This document shows positions 8,163-16,289 of a stretch of DNA of 64,000 nucleotides, piece after piece (position 1 is the stretch's first letter; every line of letters begins with the position of its first letter). This DNA comes from Paenibacillus sp. FSL H3-0469 (GTDB taxonomy: Bacteria > Bacillota > Bacilli > Paenibacillales > Paenibacillaceae). Where the stretch lies: assembly GCF_038051945.1 (NCBI RefSeq), contig NZ_CP150302.1:1922001-1986000 (forward strand), read 5' to 3'. A program made the translations under genes and the position numbers. The notes under the pieces were generated by a model. The model was not told the origin of the DNA. It searched no databases and saw nothing but the letters and a program-made list of their open reading frames with translations.

Positions 8163-10465
8163 TACACACCCATCCCTTCAGCAAGCGGAAGCTCGATCCC
8201 TGCTTCATCCACGGTCACCCGCTGATCATAGATCAGCACCTCCGCACTTCCGCCATTGACTGCCCTGAAGGAAACCGACTCTGCATTTACCTTAATGCCC
8301 AGCAATACTCCCCTGCACATCACCTGGAAGCTGTAGGCATTCCACTGCTGCGGCAGCACCGGCCGGAAGGACAGGCAATCTCCATCCGAGCGCATACCGC
8401 CGAAGCCGTATACAATGTTCATCCAGGCTGCGGCGATCGATGTGGTATGCAGCCCTTCCCGGGTATTCCGGTTATAGTTGTCCAGATCCAGACGCGTAGC
8501 GAACTCGAAGAATTGGTATGCTTCCTCCGGCTTGCCGAGTTCACTGGCCAGAATCGAGTGAATGGACGGAGAGAGCGAGGACTCATGAATACATCTCGGT
8601 TCATAATATTCGTAATTCGCCAGCTTTGCCTCACGGGAGAATTGCCCGTTATACAGGAACAGGAACATCAGCACATCCGGCTGCTTGATCATATCGTAAC
8701 GGTACAGGCGATCATATGACCAGTTGGCATAGAGCGGGAACTCGGACACCGGAATGGAGTGAATGTCGAGATGCGGCATATCGAAGAAGCCGTCATGCTC
8801 CTCGTAAATGCCGCTGCCGGGATCGAACGGGATTTTCATATGGGCACTCTTGTGGTCCCAGTCGGCCAATTCCTCCTCGCGGAGCGCAGTAGCCGTTATA
8901 ACCGCCGCATAATCCTCCGGCGTCTCCGCCTTCATTAGGGCTACCGTTTCAAGCGTATATTCGAATAACTTCTGGGCCATCAGATTGATGTAACAGTTAT
9001 TGTTAACCATCAGCTGGAATTCGTCCGGCCCCATCACGCCGAAATATCCGTATTCCCCGGTGCGTTGACCCCACTGGCCGCGGGATGCGTAGAAACGGCT
9101 GATCTGAATCAGCATCTCGGCGCCTTTGCTGTAGAGAAATTCCAGGTCGCCGGTGTTCTTCACATAATGCCAGATGCCGTAGGCGACCGCCGTCCCGACA
9201 TGAAGCTGCAGATTGGAGTGCTGCCACAGGTCACAGCTCTCTGATCCGTCTATTGTGGCAATCGGATAAAAAGCCCCCGCGCAATCCACCTCCTGCCCGC
9301 GCTGCAGCGCCTCCGGCAACGTCTTGTAGCGGAATTCCAGCAGACTGCGGGCCGCCTTGGGATTATTAAACAGATAGAATGGCAGACAGTAGGACTCGGT
9401 ATCCCAGAAGGCAAGCCCCCGGTAAGCTTCACCGGTCAACCCTTTGGCACCGATGTTGTACCCGGGATGATCTCCGTGATAGGTCTGATACAGCTGAAAA
9501 ATACAAAAACGGATGCCCTGCTGATTCTCCGGGTCGCCCTCAATCCGGATATCGCTGGCGGCCCAGATGCTGCTCCAATAGTCGGTCTGGTCGGCAAGCA
9601 CCTCTTCCTCCGCCAGCCGGTCCGCCGCTGCTGCAAGCTCCATGCCTTTTGTCCAGAGACAGTCTGCTGCCTCTGAAGCATCACTGCCTGTCACATTGAC
9701 CACCAGCTTCGTGAAGGAGGCTGGCTCACCTTCAGCCAGCATAAGCGAGAATTGCCGCCCGATATAGCGGTCCTCTTCCACAAGCTCCGTATGCAGCGCC
9801 TGCGGAGACTTCAGGACAAAGCCCGAATACAGCTGATTCCCGGTTGTCAGCGTACGGGCCATAATGGCAGTCACCGTACCCTCCTCTCCGCTGCGCAACT
9901 CCCTCCACATGCTCTGGCCGTGTTCCTCATGAGCCATGCCGAAATCAAGCCCTGTGCGAATATCTACTGTACCGTTGAAATTAAGCGGCGTGAACGTGAT
10001 TTGCTGCAACCCCAGATGGGACAGAGTCATACTTACCAGCCGCGTGAAGCAGAGCTTCAGCTTTTTCCCGTCCGCCAGCTCCCAGATGAATTCCCGTCTG
10101 TAGGTCCCGGTTCGGAAATCCAGTCTGCGGGTGTACTTGTCAATACGGGAATGAGCCAGATCCAGCGGTTCACCATCCACCGAGATCCGGGTATGCAGCC
10201 AATCTACCGCATTCACCATATACCGCAGCGACCGGATAATGCCCTTATAGTGGTTGCCAACCTCCATCTGCTCATTCAGCCCATTGAAATAGCTGCCCGG
10301 CAAAGAATCCCCGCTGTAGCCCTCGTCTGCATACCCCCGTACTCCCATATACTCATTGCCCAGTGAAAAAATCGATTCTGAAGTCCGGTTTCGTTCCGGA
10401 TCAAAGCCCTCCTCAATAATTGCCCATGGATCGACCTTCAGATAGGGATCTGCTACTTTTGCCAT
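8162..10465 (-). CDS. Glycoside hydrolase family 65 protein, second paralogue
   Basis: First gene of the operon, 767 aa, ATG at 10465 preceded by AAGGAGAG. It has the same domain order as its neighbour but is clearly diverged: the opening block is SIFSLGNEYMGVRGY, the barrel block is FWDTESYCLPFYLF, and the phosphate-binding region is IHESSLSPSIH. The catalytic-acid block reads GPDEFQLMVNNN, so the Glu is kept but the usual Tyr-His after it is Phe-Gln. The two paralogues therefore probably act on different linkages or acceptors (for instance nigerose, kojibiose or a glucosyl-polyol). As no kinase is present, phosphorolysis followed by PgmB is the likely route. The exact substrate is not recognisable. 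Confidence 0.88.
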   Translation of the reverse strand: MAKVADPYLKVDPWAIIEEGFDPERNRTSESIFSLGNEYMGVRGYADEGYSGDSLPGSYFNGLNEQMEVGNHYKGIIRSLRYMVNAVDWLHTRISVDGEPLDLAHSRIDKYTRRLDFRTGTYRREFIWELADGKKLKLCFTRLVSMTLSHLGLQQITFTPLNFNGTVDIRTGLDFGMAHEEHGQSMWRELRSGEEGTVTAIMARTLTTGNQLYSGFVLKSPQALHTELVEEDRYIGRQFSLMLAEGEPASFTKLVVNVTGSDASEAADCLWTKGMELAAAADRLAEEEVLADQTDYWSSIWAASDIRIEGDPENQQGIRFCIFQLYQTYHGDHPGYNIGAKGLTGEAYRGLAFWDTESYCLPFYLFNNPKAARSLLEFRYKTLPEALQRGQEVDCAGAFYPIATIDGSESCDLWQHSNLQLHVGTAVAYGIWHYVKNTGDLEFLYSKGAEMLIQISRFYASRGQWGQRTGEYGYFGVMGPDEFQLMVNNNCYINLMAQKLFEYTLETVALMKAETPEDYAAVITATALREEELADWDHKSAHMKIPFDPGSGIYEEHDGFFDMPHLDIHSIPVSEFPLYANWSYDRLYRYDMIKQPDVLMFLFLYNGQFSREAKLANYEYYEPRCIHESSLSPSIHSILASELGKPEEAYQFFEFATRLDLDNYNRNTREGLHTTSIAAAWMNIVYGFGGMRSDGDCLSFRPVLPQQWNAYSFQVMCRGVLLGIKVNAESVSFRAVNGGSAEVLIYDQRVTVDEAGIELPLAEGMGV

Positions 10466-10632
10466 AATTGAAACTCTCCTTCGCTATGTGATGCTTGGGT
10501 CTGCTCCTCCGCTCACAGCGGAAACAACGGACACTTTAGTTCCAGAGTATCTCTAACCCCGCGCAGGACCAAGGTCAGCACGTAAGCGAGTTATGTGCAT
10601 TTGTACGGACATCATTAACATGCGGGAAAACC

Positions 10633-10680
10633 AAAAAAAGCCGCCCCCCCTAGAACTATCCAGAACAGGGGGGAGCTGCT
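10633..10680 (-). terminator. Terminator-like hairpin in the leader of the GH65 operon
   Basis: Read on the minus strand, AGCAGCTCCCCCCT pairs with AGGGGGGGCGGCT across a 15-base loop and is followed by seven T. No gene lies upstream in that direction, so it either stops stray transcription away from fnr or acts as an attenuator within the GH65 leader, about 170 bases before the first start codon. Confidence 0.55.
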
Positions 10681-10749
10681 ATAATATCCTATAACACAGG
10701 TAAAGGAACTCTTTTCAAGGAAAAAACGTAACCAATCTCACACAAATGA

Positions 10750-10765
10750 AGTGAAAATTATCACA
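10750..10765. promoter_or_regulatory. FNR-box-like palindrome upstream of fnr
   Basis: AGTGA-N6-TCACA, nine of ten matches to TGTGA-N6-TCACA. The centre is about 80 bp before the start expected from the TATAAT at 10825-10830, further than the -41.5 of a classical activated promoter. It may serve autoregulation of fnr or the divergent GH65 operon. Confidence 0.5.
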
Positions 10766-10869
10766 ATGTTAAAAATTCGACACTTTTATGCGAAAATAAT
10801 TACCCATAAAGAGGAATTCCAAGGTATAATTAATTTAAAATTTACTGAAAAACTGAGGGAATAAAGGGG

Positions 10870-11598
10870 ATGTCGATTATGATAAAGGAACATTATAATG
10901 TTATCGAAGCCCGCGGCAATACAAACTGTTTCTCCGAACAGAACTTTAACCGCCTGTTGGTCACCATGAAGGAACGTGTAGTCCCTGAAGGATCACACCT
11001 GTTCTGGGAAGGCGATTTCTCGGATAAACTGTTTTATATCAAGCGTGGACGTGTGAAATTAACCAAATCTACAGACGAAGGCAAGGAACTGATTCTGTAT
11101 ATGTATCAGGCAGGCGACATGGTCGGTCAGGCTGACCCTTTCTTCAGCACGAAGCACAGCTTCACAGCCGAAGTCATTGAAGAGAGTGAAGTCGGCGTGA
11201 TTGAACAGAAGGATCTGGAGATTCTGATCTGCCAGCACTGCGACTTCGCCATCGACTTCATGAAGTGGATGGGGATTCATCACCGTCTCACACAGACGAA
11301 ATTCCGCGATCTGATGATGTACGGCAAACCGGGCGCACTCTGCTCCACACTAATCCGTCTTGGCAACACCTATGGTGAGAAGACGGGCGACAGCATTCTG
11401 ATCAACAAAAAAATCACGCATACAGATCTGTCCAACATGATCGGCGCTACCCGTGAGAGCGTTAACCGCATGCTGAGTGATCTGCGTAAAAAAGATGCAG
11501 TGGAGTATGAGAACGGCATGATTGTCATCAAAGATCTGGCGATGCTTCAAGAAATCTGCCACTGCGAACTATGTCCCAATGAAATTTGCCGAATTTAA
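10870..11598 (+). CDS. fnr: Anaerobic transcriptional regulator Fnr (Bacillus type)
   Basis: Crp/Fnr family activator, 242 aa, close to the length of Bacillus subtilis Fnr. A cNMP-like beta-roll (about 30-140), a dimerisation helix and a winged helix-turn-helix (about 185-215, HTDLSNMIGATRESVNRML) are followed by a C-terminal extension CHCELCPNEIC. The spacing C-x2-C-x4-C matches the three cysteines that, with an aspartate, hold the [4Fe-4S] cluster of the Bacillus protein; this differs from the N-terminal cysteines of enterobacterial FNR. The ATG at 10870 has GAGGGA nine bases upstream; an ATG at 10879 is an alternative. Its probable target, the nir operon with two perfect FNR boxes, starts 4.5 kb away. 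Confidence 0.93.
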   Translation: MSIMIKEHYNVIEARGNTNCFSEQNFNRLLVTMKERVVPEGSHLFWEGDFSDKLFYIKRGRVKLTKSTDEGKELILYMYQAGDMVGQADPFFSTKHSFTAEVIEESEVGVIEQKDLEILICQHCDFAIDFMKWMGIHHRLTQTKFRDLMMYGKPGALCSTLIRLGNTYGEKTGDSILINKKITHTDLSNMIGATRESVNRMLSDLRKKDAVEYENGMIVIKDLAMLQEICHCELCPNEICRI

Positions 11599-11670
11599 TT
11601 TCCTATCAATAATACCCTCTATTCACCTCATTGAAACATATCTGACCCAATAAATTTAATAGAGTGGTCA

Positions 11671-11697
11671 AGGCGCCCTCTCCGGCGTCTTTTTTTC
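11671..11697 (+). terminator. Terminator after fnr
   Basis: GGCGCC/GGCGTC stem with a six-base loop followed by seven T, 73 bp past the fnr stop. It also marks the point where the convergent NAD(P)-binding gene ends. Confidence 0.7.
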
Positions 11698-11708
11698 TAT
11701 CCCCCCTA

Positions 11709-12329
11709 TCAGTAAGCTATACCGACACGGGATCTTATGAAATCGCCAGCATCAATTTGACTATAAATGAATTCCGCTGTATCCGCTACAGATATTTCAG
11801 TACCACCTTGGGGCAGAATGTCTTGTCTTACACGATAGGTCCCTATGCGTTCTCCGTCCAGCAGAGCGGTTGGGCACACAATCGTCCATTTAAGAGTTGA
11901 TCGCTCCAGCAAGCGGTATGCTCGTTCATGTTCTTCTGCGGCACGGGTTGACCTGCGTTTAGACTCACTGGATTGGTAACGGAGGAGATCTGGGGAGCTC
12001 TCACTTTGAAGAATGCCCGCAGTTCCTACGGTTATAATGCGCTCTATCCCTTCCTCATACATGGCTCCGATGATAAAAGGCATGCTGTCTGTAAGCGTGG
12101 TTGTCCCATCGGTGTTCAATGCACTAATCACTACATCATTTCCCTGCACTGCCCGGGCGACATCCTCTTGATTAAGCACATTACCTTGGAGGATCGTCAG
12201 GTTGGCATGGAGAGGCTGAACCTTCTCCGGCGTGCGGACCAGAGCAGTCACATGATGTCCATCCTGAAGAGCGTGGGTAACAATATGGCTTCCCACCCGG
12301 CCAGTGGCACCAAGAATCAATATATTCAT
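11709..12329 (-). CDS. NAD(P)-binding oxidoreductase (NmrA/atypical SDR family)
   Basis: Rossmann-fold protein of 206 aa. The N-terminus MNILILGATGRVGSHI carries the GxxGxxG dinucleotide motif, followed by ALVRTPEK, typical of NADP-preferring atypical short-chain dehydrogenases. There is no classical YxxxK catalytic pair, as usual in this subgroup. It stands alone between convergent fnr and the nir operon terminator. Such proteins act as quinone or flavin reductases or as redox sensors; no specific role can be assigned. Confidence 0.85.
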   Translation of the reverse strand: MNILILGATGRVGSHIVTHALQDGHHVTALVRTPEKVQPLHANLTILQGNVLNQEDVARAVQGNDVVISALNTDGTTTLTDSMPFIIGAMYEEGIERIITVGTAGILQSESSPDLLRYQSSESKRRSTRAAEEHERAYRLLERSTLKWTIVCPTALLDGERIGTYRVRQDILPQGGTEISVADTAEFIYSQIDAGDFIRSRVGIAY

Positions 12330-12372
12330 ATGAAAATAACCTCCTGAAGTGTATTATAGCAGGGATTGAGCG

Positions 12373-12411
12373 GCAAAAAAGCCCCGCAGCATGTAACAGC
12401 TGCGGGGCTTG
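12373..12411 (-). terminator. Terminator of the nirBDC operon
   Basis: Stem AAGCCCCGCAGC/GCTGCGGGGCTT around a short loop, followed on the minus strand by six T, ten bases after the nirC stop. Confidence 0.9.
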
Positions 12412-12420
12412 GTACTGGAA

Positions 12421-13239
12421 CTAGCTTGCTTTCTTAGTCTGAGGAGGAACAGATACTTTACGCGGAGTACGCACAGGTGAAATTAGCCAGTAAGCCATTC
12501 CGACAAAGACACCGCCGCCGATAATGTTGCCAAGCGTAACAGGAATCATGTTGTGAAACCAGCCGGCGATGCTCACTGTCTCTGGATGATTCGGCAGCAG
12601 CACAGCTACGCTGAGCAGCGTCATGTTCGCAACACTGTGTTCATAGCCGCTCGCGATGAAGGCGAACAGACACCACCAGATCAGGACCAGCTTCGCTGCT
12701 TCACTCTTGGCGCGGGAAGACATCCATAGCGCCAGGCAGACCAGCCAGTTACAGAGGATGCCGCGGAAGAACAGCTCCGAGAACGGAAGGCTCATCTTTT
12801 TGGCAGCCGCCGCGAAGATCAGATGCTCGGCAGGCGCTGCTTTGAAGAGGCCCGATCCCTGAATCAGCAGTGCCAGCACCACAGCACCGGCCACATTGCC
12901 GAGGAATACCAGGACCCAGTTCTTCACCGTGTCCCAGACTGTAGTTCTCCCGGCAAGCGTGCTTACCGTGAAGAACATATTATTACCTGTAAACAGCTCT
13001 GAGCCGGCGAATACAACCAAGGTCAAGGCAATCCCGAAGGAGGCTCCCATAATCAGCGGCTGGAACGGTGACTTGATCGCCGCCAGCGGTGCCCCCAGTG
13101 AGAAGATCAGAATAATACCAATACCCACATATGCTCCTGCCAGGAGGGCCGCCAAAAAATATTTGGGCAGGCTCTCATTCATTTTGTCGCGTTTCCCTAC
13201 GGCTGTCTCTACGATATTCTCTACGCTCTGCGTAAACAT
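12421..13239 (-). CDS. nirC: Formate/nitrite transporter family protein (NirC-like)
   Basis: Integral membrane channel of 272 aa with six hydrophobic helices, including the family segments in LLAGAYVGIGIILIFSLG and the broken-helix region GSELFTGNNMF. The AGSELFTGN motif is the FNT signature. As the third gene behind nirB and nirD, 19 bp after nirD, it most likely carries nitrite across the membrane for reduction, or exports excess nitrite. SD AGGTG precedes the ATG at 13239. Confidence 0.92.
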   Translation of the reverse strand: MFTQSVENIVETAVGKRDKMNESLPKYFLAALLAGAYVGIGIILIFSLGAPLAAIKSPFQPLIMGASFGIALTLVVFAGSELFTGNNMFFTVSTLAGRTTVWDTVKNWVLVFLGNVAGAVVLALLIQGSGLFKAAPAEHLIFAAAAKKMSLPFSELFFRGILCNWLVCLALWMSSRAKSEAAKLVLIWWCLFAFIASGYEHSVANMTLLSVAVLLPNHPETVSIAGWFHNMIPVTLGNIIGGGVFVGMAYWLISPVRTPRKVSVPPQTKKAS

Positions 13240-13258
13240 ATCCGCACCTGCTCTTCCT

Positions 13259-13603
13259 TTAATTTAGGTTTGCTACTGCCGCAGGCAGAGTGACCTTAAC
13301 AACTCCGCCCTCTACTGTAACCGGATAGACTTCTGCCTGCCCACGGTCCGGTGCCTGAACCTCTCCCGTGCGAAGGTCGATCTTCCAGTCATGCAGCGGA
13401 TCATATAAATAATAGCCTGATACGATTCCCTCCGCGAGCGGGCCGCCCTTCGGGTGGGGACTGTGGTTGCGGACCGCATAAATTGCGCCGTCCGATGTGC
13501 GGAATATCGCTAATTCGACTTCTCCTGCATGAACTACCCGGCCGATCTGCAGCATGAAATCTTCCACTGCGCCTATCGTGTATTCCCGATTGCTCCGTTC
13601 CAT
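13259..13603 (-). CDS. nirD: Nitrite reductase small subunit NirD
   Basis: Rieske-type small subunit of the cytoplasmic NADH nitrite reductase, 114 aa from the ATG at 13603, which has GGGAGAGGGAGAG upstream. The longer open frame to 13699 would overlap nirB and is not needed. The usual Rieske C-x-H motif is absent; the segment NHSPHPKGGPLAEGIV replaces it, as in NirD proteins that have the fold without binding a cluster. It lies 25 bp after nirB in the same operon. Confidence 0.93.
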   Translation of the reverse strand: MERSNREYTIGAVEDFMLQIGRVVHAGEVELAIFRTSDGAIYAVRNHSPHPKGGPLAEGIVSGYYLYDPLHDWKIDLRTGEVQAPDRGQAEVYPVTVEGGVVKVTLPAAVANLN

Positions 13604-13628
13604 TATGCTCTCTCCCTCTCCCTTTAGA

Positions 13629-16055
13629 CTATACCTGTGTCTCTTCGAACAGCGCGGTGCGGGTGTTTTTGTCATCCAGCATTTTCCGCCAAGGATCACT
13701 CACCTGGGCCAGGGCAAAGTCAATACGTGCCGCAAGCTCTTTACGGTTGTCGTCATTACCCATAACCACAGTCTGGATTTGCTCAAGACCCATACGCTCT
13801 ACCCATTCGGAGGTTCTCTCCAGGTAATTGCCGGTCTCACGGTAGTACTGGATGACAGCGGAGCAGACCTCAACCAGTTCCTCGTCGGTCTTCACCTTGC
13901 AGAAGGCATCTGCGATGCGCGGCTTAATCCCGCCGTTGCCGCCGATGAACACTTCCCAGCCGCCGTCATTGCCGACAATCCCGATATCCTTCGTGCACGA
14001 TTCTGCACAGTTACGCGGACAGCCGTTAACCGCCATCTTGAACTTGGCCGGCATATCCAGCCGTTCATATTTACGCTCAAGCATAGCGCCCATGCCCATG
14101 GAATCCTGTGTGCCGAAGCGGCAGAACTGCGAACCTACGCAAGTTTTTACCGTACGCAGCGACTTGGCATAACCATAGCCGGACGGCATATCCAGCTCCT
14201 CCCACACCTTAGGTACATCTTCTTTTTTGACACCGATCAGGTCAAGACGTTGTCCGCCCGTTACCTTCACAACCTTCACATCATACTTCAGGGACACATC
14301 GGCAATCCGCTTCAAATCCTCAGGAGTGGTCACACCGCCATACATCCGCGGTATAACTGTATAAGTTCCGTCCTTCTGAATATTGGCGCTCATCCGTTCA
14401 TTGACGAACCGGGATTCCTTCTCGTCCTCATGAGTGTCAGGGTAGATCATCCCCAGATAATAGTTCACTGCCGGGCGGCATTTGGAACAGCCTTCTGCCT
14501 GCTTCCAGTCCAGGACATGCATAACTTCCTTAGTAGTCCGGAGGCCTTTAGCCGTAATCTCGGCTACGATCTCATCCCGGCTTAGCGAGGTGCAGCTGCA
14601 GATTCCCTGCTTGGCGCTCTGCTGGAAGCTGTCTCCGAGAACGAATTGCAGAATCTGCTCCACCACTGGCTTACAGCCGCCGCAGGAGCGGGTTGCACCC
14701 GTGCAGGCTTTGATCTCATCCACCGTAGTGAAGCCGTTCTCCGTAACAGCATCCACAATCGCTTTTTTGGTTACGCCGTTACAGCCGCAGACGATTTCTT
14801 CATCAGCCATCGCTTCAACGGACATCCCCTTCTTGGCTCCTCCTCCGCCGCAGCAGCTTGTGCCCATAACCTCATCATAGATTTCATCCGTCATCTCTGT
14901 GCTGTTTTTCACAAGCTTCTGCAGGCTGGCAGATTCCGTTACATCACCGAACAGAACGGCACCGACAATCACATTATCCTTAAGCAAAATCTTCTTGTAG
15001 GTTCGCTTCCATTCATCCTTGGCAGAAATAACGGTATGCTCCGGCGTTTCTGTGAATTCACCGGCGGAGAATACATCTACTCCGGAAATTTTGAGCTTGG
15101 TAGCTACAACTGAGCCTTCATAGCCCGGAGTCTGTACACCAGACAAATGCTTGGCGAGAACCATGCCCTGCTCAAATAGCGGTGCAACGAGTCCGTAGCA
15201 GGTTCCCCGGTGCTCTGTACATTCGCCGACAGAATACACATCTGCCATAGAAGTTTGCATATAATCGTCAACTACGATCCCGCGGTTAACGGTAATTCCG
15301 CTGTCCTTTGCAAGCTGGACATTCGGCTTAATTCCAACAGCCATCACTACAAACTCTGACGGCAGCACACTGCCATCACTGAAGCGTAGACCAGTAACCC
15401 GTTCTTCGCCGGTCAATTCAACTGTCTGCTTGCCCATGGCGAATTTCACACCTTGCCGTGTAAGCTCTGCCTGCAGCATTGAAGAAGCGGTACGGTCCAG
15501 CTGGCGCTCCATCAGATCCTCCAGCAGATGCACAACGGTAACATCCATGCCCAGATTGACCAGGCCTTTCGCAGCTTCAAGACCCAGCAGTCCTCCGCCG
15601 ATAACAGCCGCCGTGCGGTACTGCTTCGCCGCTGCCAGCATCGCATCGCAGTCCGCGATATCGCGGAACCCGACTACCCCATCCTTAGTACTGCCGGGTA
15701 CGGGTAGAATGAAAGAATTCGAGCCTGTTGCAATAATTGCTTTATCGTAAGGAACCGCCAGTCCATTATCGGTCAATATCAGTTTGTTCTGTTCATCGAT
15801 CCGGGTAACCGTTGTGCTGGTATGCAGTGTAATATGATTATCTTCATACCACCCGAGATCGTTGAGGATGATGTCTTCAATCGTTTTGCTGCCTTCAAGT
15901 ACATAGGACAACATAATCCGGTTATAGTTGGGATGCGGCTCACTGCCGAAGACCGAAATATCATAAGCGCCGCCCAGCTTCAGAATCTGCTCAATAGTGC
16001 CTACTCCCGCCATGCCATTCCCAATCAGCACTAACTTTTCTCTTTCCGCTGCCAC
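13629..16055 (-). CDS. nirB: NAD(P)H nitrite reductase large subunit NirB
   Basis: Cytoplasmic assimilatory/dissimilatory enzyme that reduces nitrite to ammonia, about 808 aa. Order: FAD/NAD-binding oxidoreductase (residues 1-320, LVLIGNGMAG and AAVIGGGLLGLEA), two BFD-like [2Fe-2S] regions (CGCNGVTKKA...CGGCKP and CSCTSLSRDE...CSKCRP), a ferredoxin-like half domain, then the siroheme/[4Fe-4S] region with CVGSQFC and CPRNC. The start is set at the GTG at 16055 because AAGGAGGG lies eight bases upstream; the open frame extends to a TTG at 16091 without a comparable ribosome binding site. Leader of about 50 nt from an FNR-controlled promoter. Confidence 0.95.
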   Translation of the reverse strand: MAAEREKLVLIGNGMAGVGTIEQILKLGGAYDISVFGSEPHPNYNRIMLSYVLEGSKTIEDIILNDLGWYEDNHITLHTSTTVTRIDEQNKLILTDNGLAVPYDKAIIATGSNSFILPVPGSTKDGVVGFRDIADCDAMLAAAKQYRTAAVIGGGLLGLEAAKGLVNLGMDVTVVHLLEDLMERQLDRTASSMLQAELTRQGVKFAMGKQTVELTGEERVTGLRFSDGSVLPSEFVVMAVGIKPNVQLAKDSGITVNRGIVVDDYMQTSMADVYSVGECTEHRGTCYGLVAPLFEQGMVLAKHLSGVQTPGYEGSVVATKLKISGVDVFSAGEFTETPEHTVISAKDEWKRTYKKILLKDNVIVGAVLFGDVTESASLQKLVKNSTEMTDEIYDEVMGTSCCGGGGAKKGMSVEAMADEEIVCGCNGVTKKAIVDAVTENGFTTVDEIKACTGATRSCGGCKPVVEQILQFVLGDSFQQSAKQGICSCTSLSRDEIVAEITAKGLRTTKEVMHVLDWKQAEGCSKCRPAVNYYLGMIYPDTHEDEKESRFVNERMSANIQKDGTYTVIPRMYGGVTTPEDLKRIADVSLKYDVKVVKVTGGQRLDLIGVKKEDVPKVWEELDMPSGYGYAKSLRTVKTCVGSQFCRFGTQDSMGMGAMLERKYERLDMPAKFKMAVNGCPRNCAESCTKDIGIVGNDGGWEVFIGGNGGIKPRIADAFCKVKTDEELVEVCSAVIQYYRETGNYLERTSEWVERMGLEQIQTVVMGNDDNRKELAARIDFALAQVSDPWRKMLDDKNTRTALFEETQV

Positions 16056-16111
16056 TGGTAGACCCTCCTTCAGAAACTCTGATTTCTTCAATAACTTTAC
16101 CTGATAGAGAA

Positions 16112-16176
16112 ATTATACTGTCCCCCATTCCATGGCAAGTGTGACCACAGTCACACCTTATGTGAATTTTTTCACA
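16112..16176 (-). promoter_or_regulatory. FNR-dependent promoter of the nir operon with two perfect FNR boxes
   Basis: The -10 hexamer TATAAT lies at 16117-16112 on the minus strand. Two perfect TGTGA-N6-TCACA palindromes lie at 16140-16155 and 16161-16176. Taking the start at about 16105, the proximal box is centred near -42, the class II activating position, and the second 21 bp further up, on the same face of the helix. No good -35 is visible, as expected for an activator-dependent promoter. Confidence 0.85.
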
Positions 16177-16245
16177 CAAGTGAATATGATTGCTCCGTTC
16201 TTATATAGGACAACTTCTGGCGTGAATCCAATAGGAATATTATTC

Positions 16246-16286
16246 AAAAAAACGGATACCCATGCAGTTTCGCACAGTTATCCGTT
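16246..16286 (-). terminator. Terminator of the 16290-16976 lipoprotein gene
   Basis: Stem AACGGATA/TATCCGTT; the minus strand continues into seven T. Located directly after the lipoprotein stop. Confidence 0.8.
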
Positions 16287-16289
16287 CAC

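Larger units (their letters stand above)
10466..10869. promoter_or_regulatory. Divergent intergenic region between GH65 operon and fnr
   Basis: A 404 bp gap without a gene. It holds a GC-rich inverted repeat with an adjoining T run on the minus strand (10633-10680), an FNR-box-like palindrome (10750-10765) and a TATAAT hexamer (10825-10830) suited to fnr. No good -35 for that hexamer was found. The promoter for the GH65 operon is not resolved. Confidence 0.6.

Noticed and set aside
16055..16091. TTG start at 16091 for nirB
   Set aside because: No good ribosome binding site before it, whereas AAGGAGGG lies eight bases before the GTG at 16055.
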